From NCBI GenBank assembly GCA_027257055.1, contig JAPVLO010000870.1:1-64000 (forward strand): a DNA stretch of 64,000 nt, given 5' to 3'. Numbering within the stretch: position 1 is the stretch's first letter; the number at the start of each line of letters is the position of its first letter. A model generated the notes under the pieces. The model did not search any database. It saw nothing but the letters and a program-made list of their open reading frames with translations, and was not told the DNA's origin. This stretch comes from Cephalopachus bancanus. Lineage: Eukaryota > Chordata > Mammalia > Primates > Tarsiidae. The translations under genes and the position numbers were made by a program. This document shows, one piece after another, positions 47,127 to 58,585 of the stretch.

Positions 47127-50100
47127 CTGCACGACAGTAAGGATTCAGGTTAGCAGAATTCATAAGCCAAACTGAAAGGCAATTAGCAACAGACTTTTAA
47201 TAATGCTCTGTGAATAGATAAGTGTAGCCCCTCCAACGCCAAGGTGCTACATTTTATAATGGATTCATTTCTGAAGAGCCATCTGAAGACTAAGTCATAT
47301 ATTATCATACACATCACCTGGAAGGGAGCTTGAAGAGAGGGGTCCCTAAGACCTGAAACAGTACGTAGAATTGGACATATGTGCACTTTTCTGGAAGCAG
47401 GGTTCATAGGTTTGTCAGACTATCAAAGAATTAACTTGCCAGCAGAGAAACAAGGGTACACAGGCATTCTTTCAAAGAGGTGCTTGCACCAGAGAAAATA
47501 TGACTCAGAAAGGTCACAGAGGACGCCAAGGTGGGAACCCCAGTTCTGGCCTGACACGTCACATACCTGCAGCTCCTCATCAGTCAGGTTCTCGCCCAAC
47601 TCCTTGGCCACACGCTTTAGATTTTTGAATGATATCTTCCCAGTTTCGTCATCATCAAAGAGCTTGAAAGCTTTCAGGATTTCTTCTTTGGTATCTTTCT
47701 CAGACTTAAGCAGAAAACAAAACATGTAAGTAGGGAGACGCCATGGTTACTCGTGTCTCATAGCCCTGCCACTGCCCATCACCCTCTCCTTGTCAACAAC
47801 TTGACTGAGTCTCGACTGGCATCAAGTGTTAGGAAGCCCATTTGGCCTCACCAGACAAACGATTTGCTCCCTGTCTATCGCCCTATCCCACATCTATTTC
47901 ATAACTGGCTAAGAATTCAGTGGGAAGAGGTGTCCACTTGGTGCATAAGCCAAGAAGTCTTGCAAAGTAAACACAGCACTTGTTCTGAGGGACCAAAGCA
48001 ACATGAGAGGACGGCTATGGTAAGCCATGATCATGCCACTGCAATCTAGCCTAGATGACAGAGTGAGACTCTGTCTCAAAAAAAAAAACCCCTCTAACAT
48101 CTAGGTGAGAGGTGATGGCATCCTGGCCCAGAGGGTAGCAATGGAAGGGGCGAGAAGTTCCTGGACTGGGGATCTATTTTCAGAGTGGAGTCAACAAGAC
48201 TTGCTGATGGATGGAATAGAGGGGAGGAGAAAGGCAACAGGAATAAGTCTAAGGCTTTTGGTTGATGCAGCTGGAAAGCCAGAGTGGGTGATGTGCGGAG
48301 ACGGAGGCGGCTTTTGCAGGACGTTTGCTGTGGTAGCATGGTAGGGGCTTGCAGCAGGGACCCAGGAGCTCAATTTTGGGCAGGACAAGTTTGGGATGTC
48401 TGCTAGCTATCCAAATAGGGATGGCCAAGGAGGAACTTGTGGGGGACCTGACTTCTTGGATTCAACCCCCAACCCTTTCATCCTGCCACCACATCACCAC
48501 ATGGTCTCAGTAATGGCCTTCATGACACAGGTCCTAGGTCACAAAAGATCAAATATCATTCAGAGTCAAAAAAGAGACCAAACTCGACATTTTTACAAAC
48601 CTAGAGATTAAAAAGGAAATATAAAAGTCTGTGCTTAAAACATTCTGTCTGTACAAACCAAAGAGAAACTGCATTTGCTTTTAAAATGTAGGAACAGTGG
48701 GTAGAGTTGAAATTGGGGTAAATATACTGCTTAAGCTGGCAGAAGAGGGATCTCCTTGGTGGGGAGAGTAGCCGAGAGGAGAGGGCTATTTTACTTATTA
48801 GATCACAGACTTACTGGGGCCCCAAGCGCTCTAACAGAGGAAGAAAATAGAATCTCCAGGAGCTCAAACCCCAGCTATTCCTGAAAGGTACCTGCCGGTA
48901 GCTACAGAGAGCACTCCCCTAATAAGAGCAATCTGGGAACCAGCCTCGAATGCAAGAGAGCTTTACTAGGTGGTTATAGAATGCTGAGCCTCCAGATCCC
49001 TTACATCGGTCCACAGAGAAAAATGAAAGTATACTCAGATGGTTCAAAGCAACAGAATTGTTAGAGGAGGGACAGAGGTATAGCCTGTGCTCTGGGAAAC
49101 ATACCTCGGACACTGATGGAGTTACTTTTCTATGGGCAAGTAGAGGGAAGATGAGCCATGCTAAGAAGGAGCCAGGGGCCAAGGAAAGAGCAAGGCCTTA
49201 TCAGCTATGAGCCAGTGGGAACAGACCTCCTAGCAGGTAAGAGCTTATGTTCTCTTGGCCCTTTCAAAGGGTGACATCTCAGAGACTAGGAAATGGAGGA
49301 ACTCAAGCTTGGGGCACTGAAAAACCATATCCCTGTTGCAGCAAAAAGTGATGTGCAGCTGCTAAAGTAACCACCCCTCAGGCTGAGGCTGCCCTGAACC
49401 AAAATTTGGAGAGAAGAATTTCGAACTTAAGAGTATATGGATTTTGTATTATCCAAATGAAAGATGTTGACAAATTACTGGTGTTTATAGGTTTTACTGC
49501 TTACGGTTATCACATTGCTGTATCAGTCGGAGAAAGATGATAGCCAAAAGGTGACAGCAGGACTTTCACTACTTTACAAAGGGTAAAGTGACTTCTATAA
49601 CTTTGTGACTTTGAGGAAAACCAAATAGAACTTGGGCATCTTAATTCTCAGCCATAAAGACTATCCTTTACCAGGTGAACTCTCCAGTTTTCATTAACTT
49701 TTCTTTAATGAAGCCATTTTCATATCTAGATTCAATTTCCATCATGGGTGTAAAATAGCTGACTGTCTCAGCTAACTTACCATTTTCTGAGTCATCACAG
49801 TCAAAAAATCACTAAAGTTCATTTTTCCTGTCCCTTCTTTATCAATCTCGCTTATCATCTTCTTGATCTCTTCTTTCTTGGGTTCAAAACCCAGGGCCCT
49901 CATTGCCACCTATAATGAAAGCAAGATTGTCTGAACAGGAGCATTTCAGCCTTACAGGAGCCTAAATAACAAGTGTTGAGAGCATTAAGCCTGTATCTGA
50001 TACAGTAATGTTGTAATAATTGGGAAACACCATAAGACTGATATAATTGATATCTGCAAACAATTCTACTTAATAACACTTGAAACAAGACAGGAAAACA

Positions 50101-51355
50101 GGGCACATGTACAACCTTGTTATTTTTTGCAGGGAGAAGAGGGCAAAAGGGGTAGAGATGTGACAGAGAGAAGACAAGAGGCAGAAGCAAGGCAAGGCAG
50201 AATAGCAAGAATATGTAGCGCTTGCCTTAAGTTCTTTAACATCTATGGTACCAGTTCCATCAGCATCAAAGAGATCAAACGCTTCCCGAATTTCCTGCTT
50301 CTGCTCTTCGGTAAGCTCAGGCTTGGGACTCATCCTTTTTCGCTGGGCACTTGATGCCATGTTTCCCTTCTTAAAGTTGGAGGCCTTTACACATTATACA
50401 AACACACAAGCACAATATTATGCAATACAGTCCATCATTTACATAAGATAGTCATAGGCACCCATATATATTTTTAAGGTAGTTTATACCAACCAATTTC
50501 AGAGTTTTGCTTAATAAGAGAGATAACAGGGTTTATTGGCAAGAACAATGAATCTTTCCATGAAGATCTATTCCTCCCACCTCCCCCCCTTTTTAACTAT
50601 TGTTTTTAAAAGCAAGGAGATTACTTGTCCTTTTGAATACCTCTTATTGATAATCATCCTGAAAGAGTGATAGCCAAGGAACTGACTGTGGATAACTAGA
50701 GATAATCAGCTCTCCCTGAATGCAGGGATCCTGGTTCTGTAAATGGCCTTACAATGCCCGCCGGCAGTAACCTGCTTTCCAATAAGTAGTCTGACTTTCC
50801 AATTACTTCTAAATTTGGTCAAACGTTACTAAGTTGTTAAGTTGTATATTATGGCAGTATCAAGTAATAAAACTGAATCCATTTGGCACCTCTGTGCCAT
50901 CTCCAAGAAGCCCAAAGCATCTTCTGAATGCCTCTATATTTAAATTGCAAAATAAATATTAACAATCACAACACAATAAACCTCCTCCCAGTTCTTTGCG
51001 GAACCTTTGGCAGAGCGAGGTGGCCAGGAGGCCAGGGTCTGGGGAATTCAAGTCTTCTTTGCCCAGGGAGGGTCACCAAGGGGTCCGGAGAAGGCCAGGA
51101 GAGCCAGGGGAGGGGTCGGAGGCGGGGGGGGGGGAGGAGTTAGGGCCGGTTGTGGATGCAGGGGAGGCAGGAGCAAAGCGCAGGCCCAGTAAGGCGGCTG
51201 GTGTCTCTATCCTACCGTTTCAGGAAAGAGCTCAAAGGAAGGACGGAAGCGCCAAAGTCGAAAAAGGCGCAGAAGATGTGGCGTGACCGAGCCGAGGCCT
51301 AGGAAGGGCTCAGCCTCTGGAAGCGGGGCACGACCGAGCGGCCAGCACTCACCAT
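47037..51355 (-). CDS. CETN2: Centrin-2 (five coding exons)
   Basis: Joined exons 51353-51355, 50226-50384, 49781-49909, 47567-47704 and 47037-47126 encode exactly 172 residues, the length of human centrin-2. Centrin-2 is an EF-hand calcium-binding protein of centrioles and the ciliary base. It is also a partner of XPC in nucleotide-excision repair and of the TREX-2 complex at nuclear pores. Four EF-hand loops are visible: 41-52 ([12 protein letters not shown]), 77-88 (degenerate, [12 protein letters not shown]), 114-125 ([12 protein letters not shown]) and 150-161 ([12 protein letters not shown]). The C-terminus KKTSLY is intact. All junctions keep frame. Introns 1, 3 and 4 use GT-AG ends; intron 2 has a GC donor. 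Only the initiator codon lies in exon 1. The gene is head-to-head with NSDHL. No in-frame stop or frameshift is present, so it is expected to be functional. Confidence 0.97.
47567..47704 (-). CDS. CETN2: CETN2 exon 4
   Basis: 46 codons (98-143) between acceptor TTCTGCTTAAG and donor CTGCAG|GTATGTG. It carries EF-hand 3. Confidence 0.96.
47705..49780 (-). other. CETN2: CETN2 intron 3
   Basis: A 2.1-kb intron. A short Alu-derived fragment lies at 48015-48095; no other gene or clear repeat is seen. Confidence 0.85.
48015..48095 (+). repeat. Alu 3' fragment
   Basis: GGTAAGCCATGATCATGCCA and AGAGTGAGACTCTGTCTCAA plus an A tail represent only the last part of an Alu. Confidence 0.8.
49781..49909 (-). 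CDS. CETN2: CETN2 exon 3
   Basis: 43 codons (55-97) between acceptor TTTCATTATAG and donor AAAATG|GTAAGT. It carries the degenerate second EF-hand. NFSDF replaces human NFGDF. Confidence 0.96.
50226..50384 (-). CDS. CETN2: CETN2 exon 2
   Basis: 53 codons (2-54) from acceptor AATGTGTAAAG to an unusual GC donor, CTTAAG|GCAAGC. It encodes the basic N-terminal tail and EF-hand 1. Confidence 0.95.
51353..51355 (-). CDS. CETN2: CETN2 exon 1 (initiator codon only)
   Basis: The ATG is followed at once by the donor GTGAGTGCTGG. The split directly after the start codon follows from the joined frame, which then begins [12 protein letters not shown], as in human centrin-2 (ASNFKKANMASS). Confidence 0.9.
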
Positions 51356-51376
51356 AGCCGATAGACTCCGCCGTCG

Positions 51377-51390
51377 GTTGTTACGGCAAC
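51377..51390. promoter_or_regulatory. RFX-type X-box beside the CETN2 start
   Basis: GTTGTTACGGCAAC fits the palindromic X-box bound by RFX factors (GTNRCC-N-RGYAAC type, one half imperfect). Arms GTCGGTTG and CAACCGAC (51373-51394) are perfectly complementary. It lies about 22 bases upstream of the CETN2 ATG. Confidence 0.65.
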
Positions 51391-51420
51391 CGACTAACAC
51401 AACGACAGAACGCCGTTCCC

Positions 51421-51430
51421 ATCACCCCGC
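51421..51430 (+). promoter_or_regulatory. Sterol-regulatory-element-like site
   Basis: ATCACCCCGC differs from the LDL-receptor SRE-1 (ATCACCCCAC) at one base. An inverted CCAAT box begins 20 bases away. SREBPs need NF-Y next to them, and NSDHL is a sterol-pathway gene. Confidence 0.45.
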
Positions 51431-51679
51431 GCGCGCGACCCCGCTCCCCATTGGCCACTCACTCGCCGCCACAGCTTCCCATTGGTGCAGGGCTTGATGG
51501 GTGGGGCTAACCTGGCAAAGCCCGGCCCAGGGCGAGGGGCGAAGCACTACCAAAAGAGACCTAGCCTCATAGGGCAGGATCACACCGTGAGCACCGATTG
51601 GCTGAGCTGGCGCCGAGCCGGGCCAATCGTCTTGGTGGAGGAAGCTCAGCCGATTCTCGGCTCAAGCGGGCGGGGAGAA

Positions 51680-51761
51680 AAGGGTGGCGGTCTGGAGCTG
51701 GAGTCCGGTGGGTGCAACCTGCCTATGAGCTGAGGCCGGCGACGGGATCGCCTGCAGACTG
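51680..51761 (+). other. NSDHL: NSDHL exon 1 (untranslated)
   Basis: A CpG-rich stretch ends in a strong donor, GCAGACTG|GTAAGG, at 51761/51762, pointing away from CETN2. Head-to-head placement with CETN2 and the coding exon at 61551 identify it. The 5' end is not visible and is approximate. Confidence 0.65.
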
Positions 51762-52559
51762 GTAAGGGTCGCGGTCTTGCCTTTGGAGGCCGCCTTGTGT
51801 CGGCGACAGGGCAGAGCGAGAGGGCGAGAGACTGAGCGCAGTGGCCCGGGTTAGGCGCTTTCGGAGCTGGCCCAAGGCTGAATTAGGGACAGAGTGTATC
51901 CCAAGGGACAGAGAAGCCCGTGACCTTGGTGTTGGAGCAGGGATTGTTCTTACGAGGCAGCTGAGACCCTGGGAGGGAAGGGAAGGGGCGTGCTGAGCGT
52001 TATCGTAGAGGCTGGACTACTGAGACTTAGAGACCTAACACAGCCGAGGCTCTTTGGAGGTTCCCCTTTGAGAACAACCCCAGCCTGAGCCACATAAATA
52101 GACCCCAGACCGGATTCTAAGAGAAGATCACTTTAATTCTCACTTGGCTAAAAAAGCCAAGGACGATGAGCTGGGGGCCTTGGGAACAGACTTTGAAACA
52201 AGCGAAGGGGATGTGATTGAGCTTGAGGGTGGGGAGAGGTAATCAGAATATACTCTTTTTGACACCGAAACACTCCAGACATATAGAGAGGAGCATTCCA
52301 GGCCGAGACGCCCTCTTGAACAAAGTCTCAGGAGTTTTGGAAGTGAGGAGTACACTTGGGGAATTAAAAGGCAGCGTGTGCAAGGCTGTGGACTGAGAGG
52401 GAGCTGCAGAAATAGGTTCAAGCTTCACCTGCTTCCCCTCCAGGCACTGGGGCAGTAATTTAGGGAGGCAGAGGGCAGCATATGATTTCTCGGGCTGGGA
52501 AAGGCCCGCGACTTGTTAACACCTCTTAAATGAAGCTTCTGCCCTTTGTCCTCTTCCCC

Positions 52560-53065
52560 TTGGAGCGGGGAACCTGATTCAAAACCGCTGGGTCAAATTT
52601 GACTCCTTCTTCACCTATCTCCTCCCCCATATCCAGCCTCCAGGTTCTATCAGTTTTGCCCCTTAAATGCCGTTTCTTTTTTTCTCTTTCCCGTCTGCTG
52701 CTTCTCTCCCAATTCATGCCTTCATCATCAGCCTTCCGACTGGTACAAGCCAGAGTTCTCACCCTGGTCTGCAAAGCCTGGCATGACGTGTTCCCTCCAC
52801 AGCTGCTCTCCTCTCCCCTGGCTTTCTCCAGCCTGGGACACACCAGGCACACTCCTGCCTTGAACTTTTGCCCCACCTGTCCCCTCTGCATGCTGGGCCT
52901 ACATCTTTCCTCTCCCAGGTGTTTGCTCAGTGATTGCCTTCTTGGTGAGGCCACCCTAAGCACCCTGTTGAGGTGCTGCAGCTCCTCACGCCACTCTGCT
53001 TTTTGTTTCCTGTAACCTCACCTACTGTATGTTTGCCGGTTTACTTTATTCTTTGTTGCCCTTCC
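52560..53065 (+). repeat. L2-like remnant
   Basis: The C/T-rich stretch with short frames resembles degraded L2 3' sequence and leads into the L2-like end inside the inverted repeat. Confidence 0.4.
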
Positions 53066-53172
53066 ACTAGAAGTCAGGCTCTCTGAGGGCAGGCATCTTG
53101 GTTTTGTCCATTCCTGGTGCTCCAGAGTGAACAAAACCAAGATGCCTGCCCTCAGAGAGCCTGACTTCTAGT
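53066..53172. repeat. Perfect inverted repeat, 42-bp arms, 23-base loop
   Basis: Arms 53066-53107 and 53131-53172 are exact reverse complements over 42 bases; I checked them base by base. The left arm (ACTAGAAGTCAGGCTCTCTG start) resembles an L2 3' end (CTAGAA...GAGGGCAGG). It lies within NSDHL intron 1. Confidence 0.97.
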
Positions 53173-53768
53173 TAATCTTCCTAGTGAACAGCTCTAGTCA
53201 GGTCAGCCCCCTGCCCTTTTCAGAGGCTTCCCATGGCTACAGGGTCAAGTTCACCTCCTTAGCCTGACCTCTGAGCCTCCTACCCAGTTTTACCCCATTA
53301 ACCTTTCTAGCTTCATGTCCCTCCACACCCTACTTCCCAGTCATTCAGTCAGCAGGGTGGCAGCTAACCAGAGTAGGCGGGACAGCACGAGTTCCTTGTG
53401 ACCTTAGACCTGTTACTGGACCTCTCTGAGCATGTTCCTCTGTTGAGCGAGACCAGTACTGTCTACCTGACTGGATGCCTTCGGATCTGTGTGGGATAAC
53501 GTCCTCATATGTAAGGGGGCCTGATGGTAAGCAGGTCTTCAGGCAATATTCCAGGCGACTCTTGAAGAACACAGGTTGCAACTGCACAGGTCTGCTTATA
53601 TGTGGATTTTCTTCCTCCTCTGTCACCCCTGAGATATCAAGACCAATCCCTCCTGTCCCTCTTCCTCCTGAACCTACTTATTATGGAGGCAAGGATGAAG
53701 ACCTTTATGATGATCTGTTTACACTTAATGAATAGTATGTATATTTTTTCTGATGATTTTCTTTCTTT

Positions 53769-54060
53769 TTTTTTTTTGAATCAGCATCTCACTCTGTCGC
53801 CCACGTTAGAGGGCAGTGCCACAATCACAGCTCACCACAGTCTCCATCTCCTGGACTCAGGAGATCCTTCCACTTCAGCCTACCAAGTAGCTGGGGCCAC
53901 AGGTATGTGCCACCATGCCTGGCTAATTTTTTGATTTTTTTTTGTAGAGATGAGTTTGCTATGTTGCCTAGGCTGATCTCAAACTCCTGAGCTCAAGCAA
54001 TCCTCTCGTCTCGCCCTCCCAAATGCTAGGTTTATAGGCATGAGCCACCATGCCCAGCTA
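53769..54060 (-). repeat. Old Alu
   Basis: A reverse Alu (GAATCAGCATCTCACTCTGT to CATGAGCCACCATGCCCAGC). Confidence 0.85.
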
Positions 54061-54289
54061 TGATTTTCTTAATAACATTTTTTTCCTATAGCTTATGTCA
54101 TTGTGAGAATATAGTATATAACACATCTGATGTACAAAACGTGTTAATTAACTGTTTACATTGATTATGGTTAACAGTAGGCTATGAATAGCTAAGTATG
54201 GGGAAAGTCAGTAGTTATACATGGATTTTTGACTGTGTGGGGGTCAGTGTCCCTCACCCCCACATTGTTCAGGGATCAACTGTAATTCT

Positions 54290-54790
54290 TTTCTCTGATT
54301 TGTTCTGGTCATTTCCCCTACCTGTCTTGCCTGGAGCCTGGGACTCGGCTAAAATCTCTTCCCCACAGCCCCTCATCCCCAGGGTAACACCTTCATCTGC
54401 ATGTTCTCAACTTTGCTCCCAGTCTTACTTCACACTCGCTGTGACACAACTTGTCACAGTTACCAAAACGTGCTGGCTCTGTGTCATCACCTTGTCCTTC
54501 CCACCTCTGGCCATGGAATGTCAAGACACCCACACCCTCTGTCTGATTCCTTTAAAACTAGGCTTAGGGGTCACCTCCTCCAGGCATGCTCCCTGAGCCA
54601 GCAGCCTGCACTGGTGCTCGGGGCTTACCATCACTGGAGCACAAACACACCTCGGGGATTCCTTGTTCACTCTATCTCCCACCTTAGACAGTGAGCTCCT
54701 TGCGGGGTGGCACTCTGTCTCAGTCAGCTTCTGCCTGGGAGTGGCCAGCATTTGGTGACTTGGGAATGGATGAATGAGGTGACACCTGGC
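54290..54790 (+). repeat. L2-like remnant
   Basis: The pattern TGCCTGGGAGTGGCCAGCAT and TGGATGAATGAGG at the end, with C-rich sequence before it, is L2-like. Confidence 0.4.
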
Positions 54791-55986
54791 TTGTTTGAGC
54801 CTCACAGAGGCTGTAAGAGAGGCAGGAATGATGGCTGTTTTACAGCTGAGGCCACTTAGCCAGCAGCAACAGGGCCATTCACCAAATAGTCATTCAAACC
54901 CATGCTCCATCCCAGGCTCTCTGCTGGGCCTCCAGGGGCTCCCGGCCTAGTGGGTCAAGACAGGCATGAACATGTTAGGATGGGAGCACAAGCAGGTGCT
55001 GAGGTTGCAGCATGCCTTTCCTGGGGTAGAGGAGCTCACCATGGAGAGGAGAGGGAAGGTATTCCAGGCAGAAGGAACAGCATAAGCTAAGCTTGCAGCC
55101 ATGCTGATGGCTTTCTGAGTGGCCCACCACCTAGTCCCAGCCTGGGACTTTCTTTGTTCTAAAAGGAAACAGGCAGAGAGACAAACGAGGAACAGAAACA
55201 TGTGAGCTGGGCTGCCCCAGCATAATAAGGGCTAAAGTAACCTCCAAAGAGAAACGGCCTCCTGACCATTGGCCTCTCCTATCCTGATCCGTGTGTTTCC
55301 TTCGCCATATCCTGTCTTGGAGTTCTGAAAGGGAAGCCTTCCTCTTGCTCATACAGGTCCCCTGCCTCGAAGTCTTTGCTCAGGAAAATGTCCAGAGTGA
55401 AAGTACGTGCTGGCCTCGGGTGAATCCATCTCTCCATCATCAGACCCAGACTTGCAGGTCCGTCCCCACATCTCAACTCCAAAACAAGGTCTGAGAGGCA
55501 TCACTTGACTTTCCTTGGCTAGCCAGGTTCTACTGACTGAGCTGTTGGGGGGAGTCCACTTTTCCCAGCACAGCCTGGCATTGTCAGCCCGTGGACTAAA
55601 GTGACAAGCTTTTAGTGGGCACATCCTAGCTTCCTGCACTGGGCCCCTGGAAGGTGGGCTCTGACAATCTTTCCCCTTTGCAAAGAGGCCACACTTCCAC
55701 TTTTTAGAAGGAGGGGAATACTCTCATCTCTCTGTCTAGTTTTGTCTCCAGGAATCCACAGTCGGGAACATTCCCCAGCAGGAAGGAAGAGGTAGCACTA
55801 GCTCACCTCTCTTTTCACAGAATCCTGCCAGCAACCCCCTTCCCCTTGCCCAGAGGTGGAGCAAGGTGCTTGGATTTCACTGTTACAAGATAGGTCTCTT
55901 TTTCTGGATTTGTTTTAGTCTAAGACTTGAACCCAATACATACAATGGGTGCATATGCTGGTTTTTAATGGATTCAAATACCTACC

Positions 55987-56279
55987 TTTTTTTTTTTTTT
56001 TTGAGTTGGAGTTTCACTCTGTCACCCAGACAGGAGTACAGTGGCCGCTCCCGGCCACCGCAGCCTCGCCCTGCTGGGCTCCGGCGATCCTTCCGCCTCA
56101 ACCTTCCGAGTAACTGGAACTACAGGCACGCGCTACCACACCCGGCTGATTTTTGATTTATTGTAGAGATGAGGTCTCGCCAAGTTGCCCAGGTGGGTCT
56201 CGAACCTGCAGGCTCAGGCAATTCACTCACCTCAGCCTCCCAAAGTGCTGGGGTTACAGGCTGAGCCACCGAGCCCAGC
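55987..56279 (-). repeat. AluL-type SINE with target-site duplication
   Basis: A reverse lemur-type Alu flanked by CAAATACCTACC (55975-55986 and 56280-56291). Confidence 0.92.
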
Positions 56280-56626
56280 TCAAATACCTACCCTTTAAAG
56301 AAAAAAAGAGTCTTCTGATGTGTATCTTAGCAATCCACCAACCCCCAGAATGTTGCTTTTTGGAGTCTTCTTTTCAACAGTTTGGAGCTGTTCTTCTGTG
56401 ATCAAACAGGCGTAACAGAAAATATACAAGATGGTGCACAGTTCAGGGGCATTAAGTACACTAACAATGTTTTGCGACCACCGCCACCGTCCAGCTTCAG
56501 AACTCTTGTCAACCTGCAGGCCTGAAATTCCATCCCATTTGCAGTCCTTTTGAACCTGACTTCTTTCACTGAACATAATGTCTTCAAGGTCCGTCTGTGT
56601 TGTAGCGTATTTCACAACCACATTCT

Positions 56627-56925
56627 TTTTTTTTGAGTCGAGGTCTCACTCTGTTGCCCAGGCTGTAATGCAGTGGCACCATCATGGCTCACCACAACCA
56701 CGAATTCCTGGGCTCAGGTAATTATTCCACCTCAGCCTCCCAAGTAGCTAAGACTACAGCTGTGCACTACTACACCCAGCTAATTTTTTGATTTTTATCT
56801 TATTGTAGAGATGAGGTCTCGCTGTGTTGCCCAGGATGGTCTCGAACTCCTGGCTCAAGCAGTCCTCCCACCTTGGCTTCCCAAAGTGCTGGGATTACAG
56901 GCATGAGCCACCACAGCTGGCCTTC
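56627..56925 (-). repeat. Old Alu
   Basis: A reverse Alu (GAGTCGAGGTCTCACTCTGT to GAGCCACCACAGCTGGCC). Confidence 0.87.
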
Positions 56926-57264
56926 ATTCCTTTTTATGGGTGAATAGTACTCCTTTGTATGGAGATACCACAGTTTGTTTATTCATTCATTCATCAGTGG
57001 ACACGTGGGTTGCTTTCATTATTTGGCAATAGTGAATAACGCTGCTATGAGCATGATTGTACACATATGTGTTCAAGTTCCTACATTCCATTTTGGGTAT
57101 AGACCCAGAAGTGAAATTGCTGGATTATATGGTAATTCTCTGCTTAATCTCTTAAGGAACTACCATACTGTCTTCCATGGTGGCTGCACCATTTATATGC
57201 CCATCAACAATATGTGACGGTTCCAGTTTCTTCACATCCTCACTGACACTTGCTGTTTTGTGTT

Positions 57265-57568
57265 TTCTGGCATTTGTTTAGAGACAGGGTCTGTCACTAT
57301 TACCCAGACTGGAGTGCAGTGGCACGGTTGTAGCTCACCACAGCCTCAAACTTCTGGGCTCAGGCAATCCTCTCCCCTCAGCCTCCTGAGTAGCAGGGAC
57401 TGCTGGGTGTACACCATCACACCCAGCTAAATTTGTTTTTTTTGAGAGAAATCTTGCTGTGTTGCCCATGCTGGTTTCGAACTCCGGTCTCAAGGATCTT
57501 CCCTCCTTAGCCTCCCAAAGTGCTGTGCTGGGATTACAGGCGTGAGCCACTGCCCCCAGACTATTGTC
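57265..57568 (-). repeat. Old Alu
   Basis: A reverse Alu (GAGACAGGGTCTGTCACTAT to GTGAGCCACTGCCCCCAGAC). Confidence 0.85.
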
Positions 57569-58147
57569 CGGCTTTTAGTAATAGCCATCCTAATAATGGG
57601 GGTGATGTTTTGATTTGCATTTTCCTGATAATTAGCAATGTTGAGCATCTTTTCATGTGCCTGTTGGCCATCTATAAAGTGTGTTTTCTGTGAAGAAATG
57701 TCTATTCAATCAGAACTGTTCATGATGTTCATTTTAACCTAAGTGTATATCATATGGTGGGTTTTGGTAAGCAGGGTGGCGGCTTGCCTGCAGGATTCAG
57801 GATTCAACTCAATTCTTCAGGCTAGTTCTGGGTTCCCAACTAGAGACAGCTAAGCTGTCACCAGAATTTTTATCTGACTCATAATATTTACTAACTTTAT
57901 ATAATTTGAGACAAAGAAGGCTTTGTTTTGACAAGAGTCTGGTTTGCTAAGAATCGTGTGATCATCGTTTGAGCAGTGTTGCTCCATTGGGGTGGGTGGG
58001 ACACGTTTCTTCCACCTCCTACATACTTCTCCAGCAGCAAGGAGGGAAAGAGGCTCTGAGGCATCTTGCTTTTGCTAGTAGCGCAGAGGCCCTGTGGAAT
58101 CGGCAGCTCAGCTATTATTTGGACTTTGGGACTGCAAAGGACATGTA

Positions 58148-58585
58148 TATTAGTTTGCTGCTGGTGCTGTAACAACCACAAACTGGGTGGCCTAAAACAA
58201 CATAAGTGAATTCTCTCCCTTTTCTGGAGGCTAAAAGTCAGAAATCCAGATGTCTTAAGCTCTGCCCTCTCCAGAGGAAGGAAGGATCCTTCCTGCCTTT
58301 TCCAGTGTCTGGGGCCTCCAGGCATCCCGTGGCTTACGGCAGCATCATCTCTGCCTTTGCCTCCACGTGGCGGCCTCCTCTTCTCGTGTTTCTCCCCCAT
58401 AATATGTCTGTTGTAAGAACACTTGTCACTGGGTTTAGAACCCCCCAGAATAATCTTCCTGTCTTGAGAACCTTAACTTCATGACTTCTGCAGAGATCCT
58501 TTGGTCCTTGTAAGGCACATTCACAGGTTCCAGGTATTAGGACATAGACAGATCTTTTGGGGGACTGCTATTCACCCCACTACAA
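58148..58585 (-). repeat. MaLR-type LTR, antisense
   Basis: TATTAGTTTGCTGCTGGTGC, AACTGGGTGGCCTAAAACAA and CTGGAGGCTAAAAGTCAGAA show a reverse MaLR LTR. Confidence 0.75.

Larger units (their letters stand above)
51377..51700. promoter_or_regulatory. Bidirectional CETN2/NSDHL promoter (CpG island)
   Basis: About 400 bp separate the CETN2 start codon from the NSDHL exon 1 donor. The interval is CpG-rich and has no TATA box. CCAAT boxes occur in either orientation at 51450-51454, 51481-51485, 51597-51601 and 51623-51627. An SRE-like ATCACCCCGC lies at 51421-51430, and an X-box at the CETN2 edge. Confidence 0.8.
56405..57745 (-). repeat. Old L1 3' region, antisense, split by two Alus
   Basis: Pieces at 56405-56624, 56930-57250 and 57590-57745 continue one another (TTCAGGGGCATTAAGTACAC, ATGGGTGAATAGTACTCCTT, TGATTTGCATTTTCCTGATA). 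Confidence 0.75.

Noticed and set aside
50070..50360. CETN2 exon 2 frame read on past KELK into ASATYSCY
   Set aside because: The continuation is intron 2; exon 3 continues the centrin sequence with [10 protein letters not shown].
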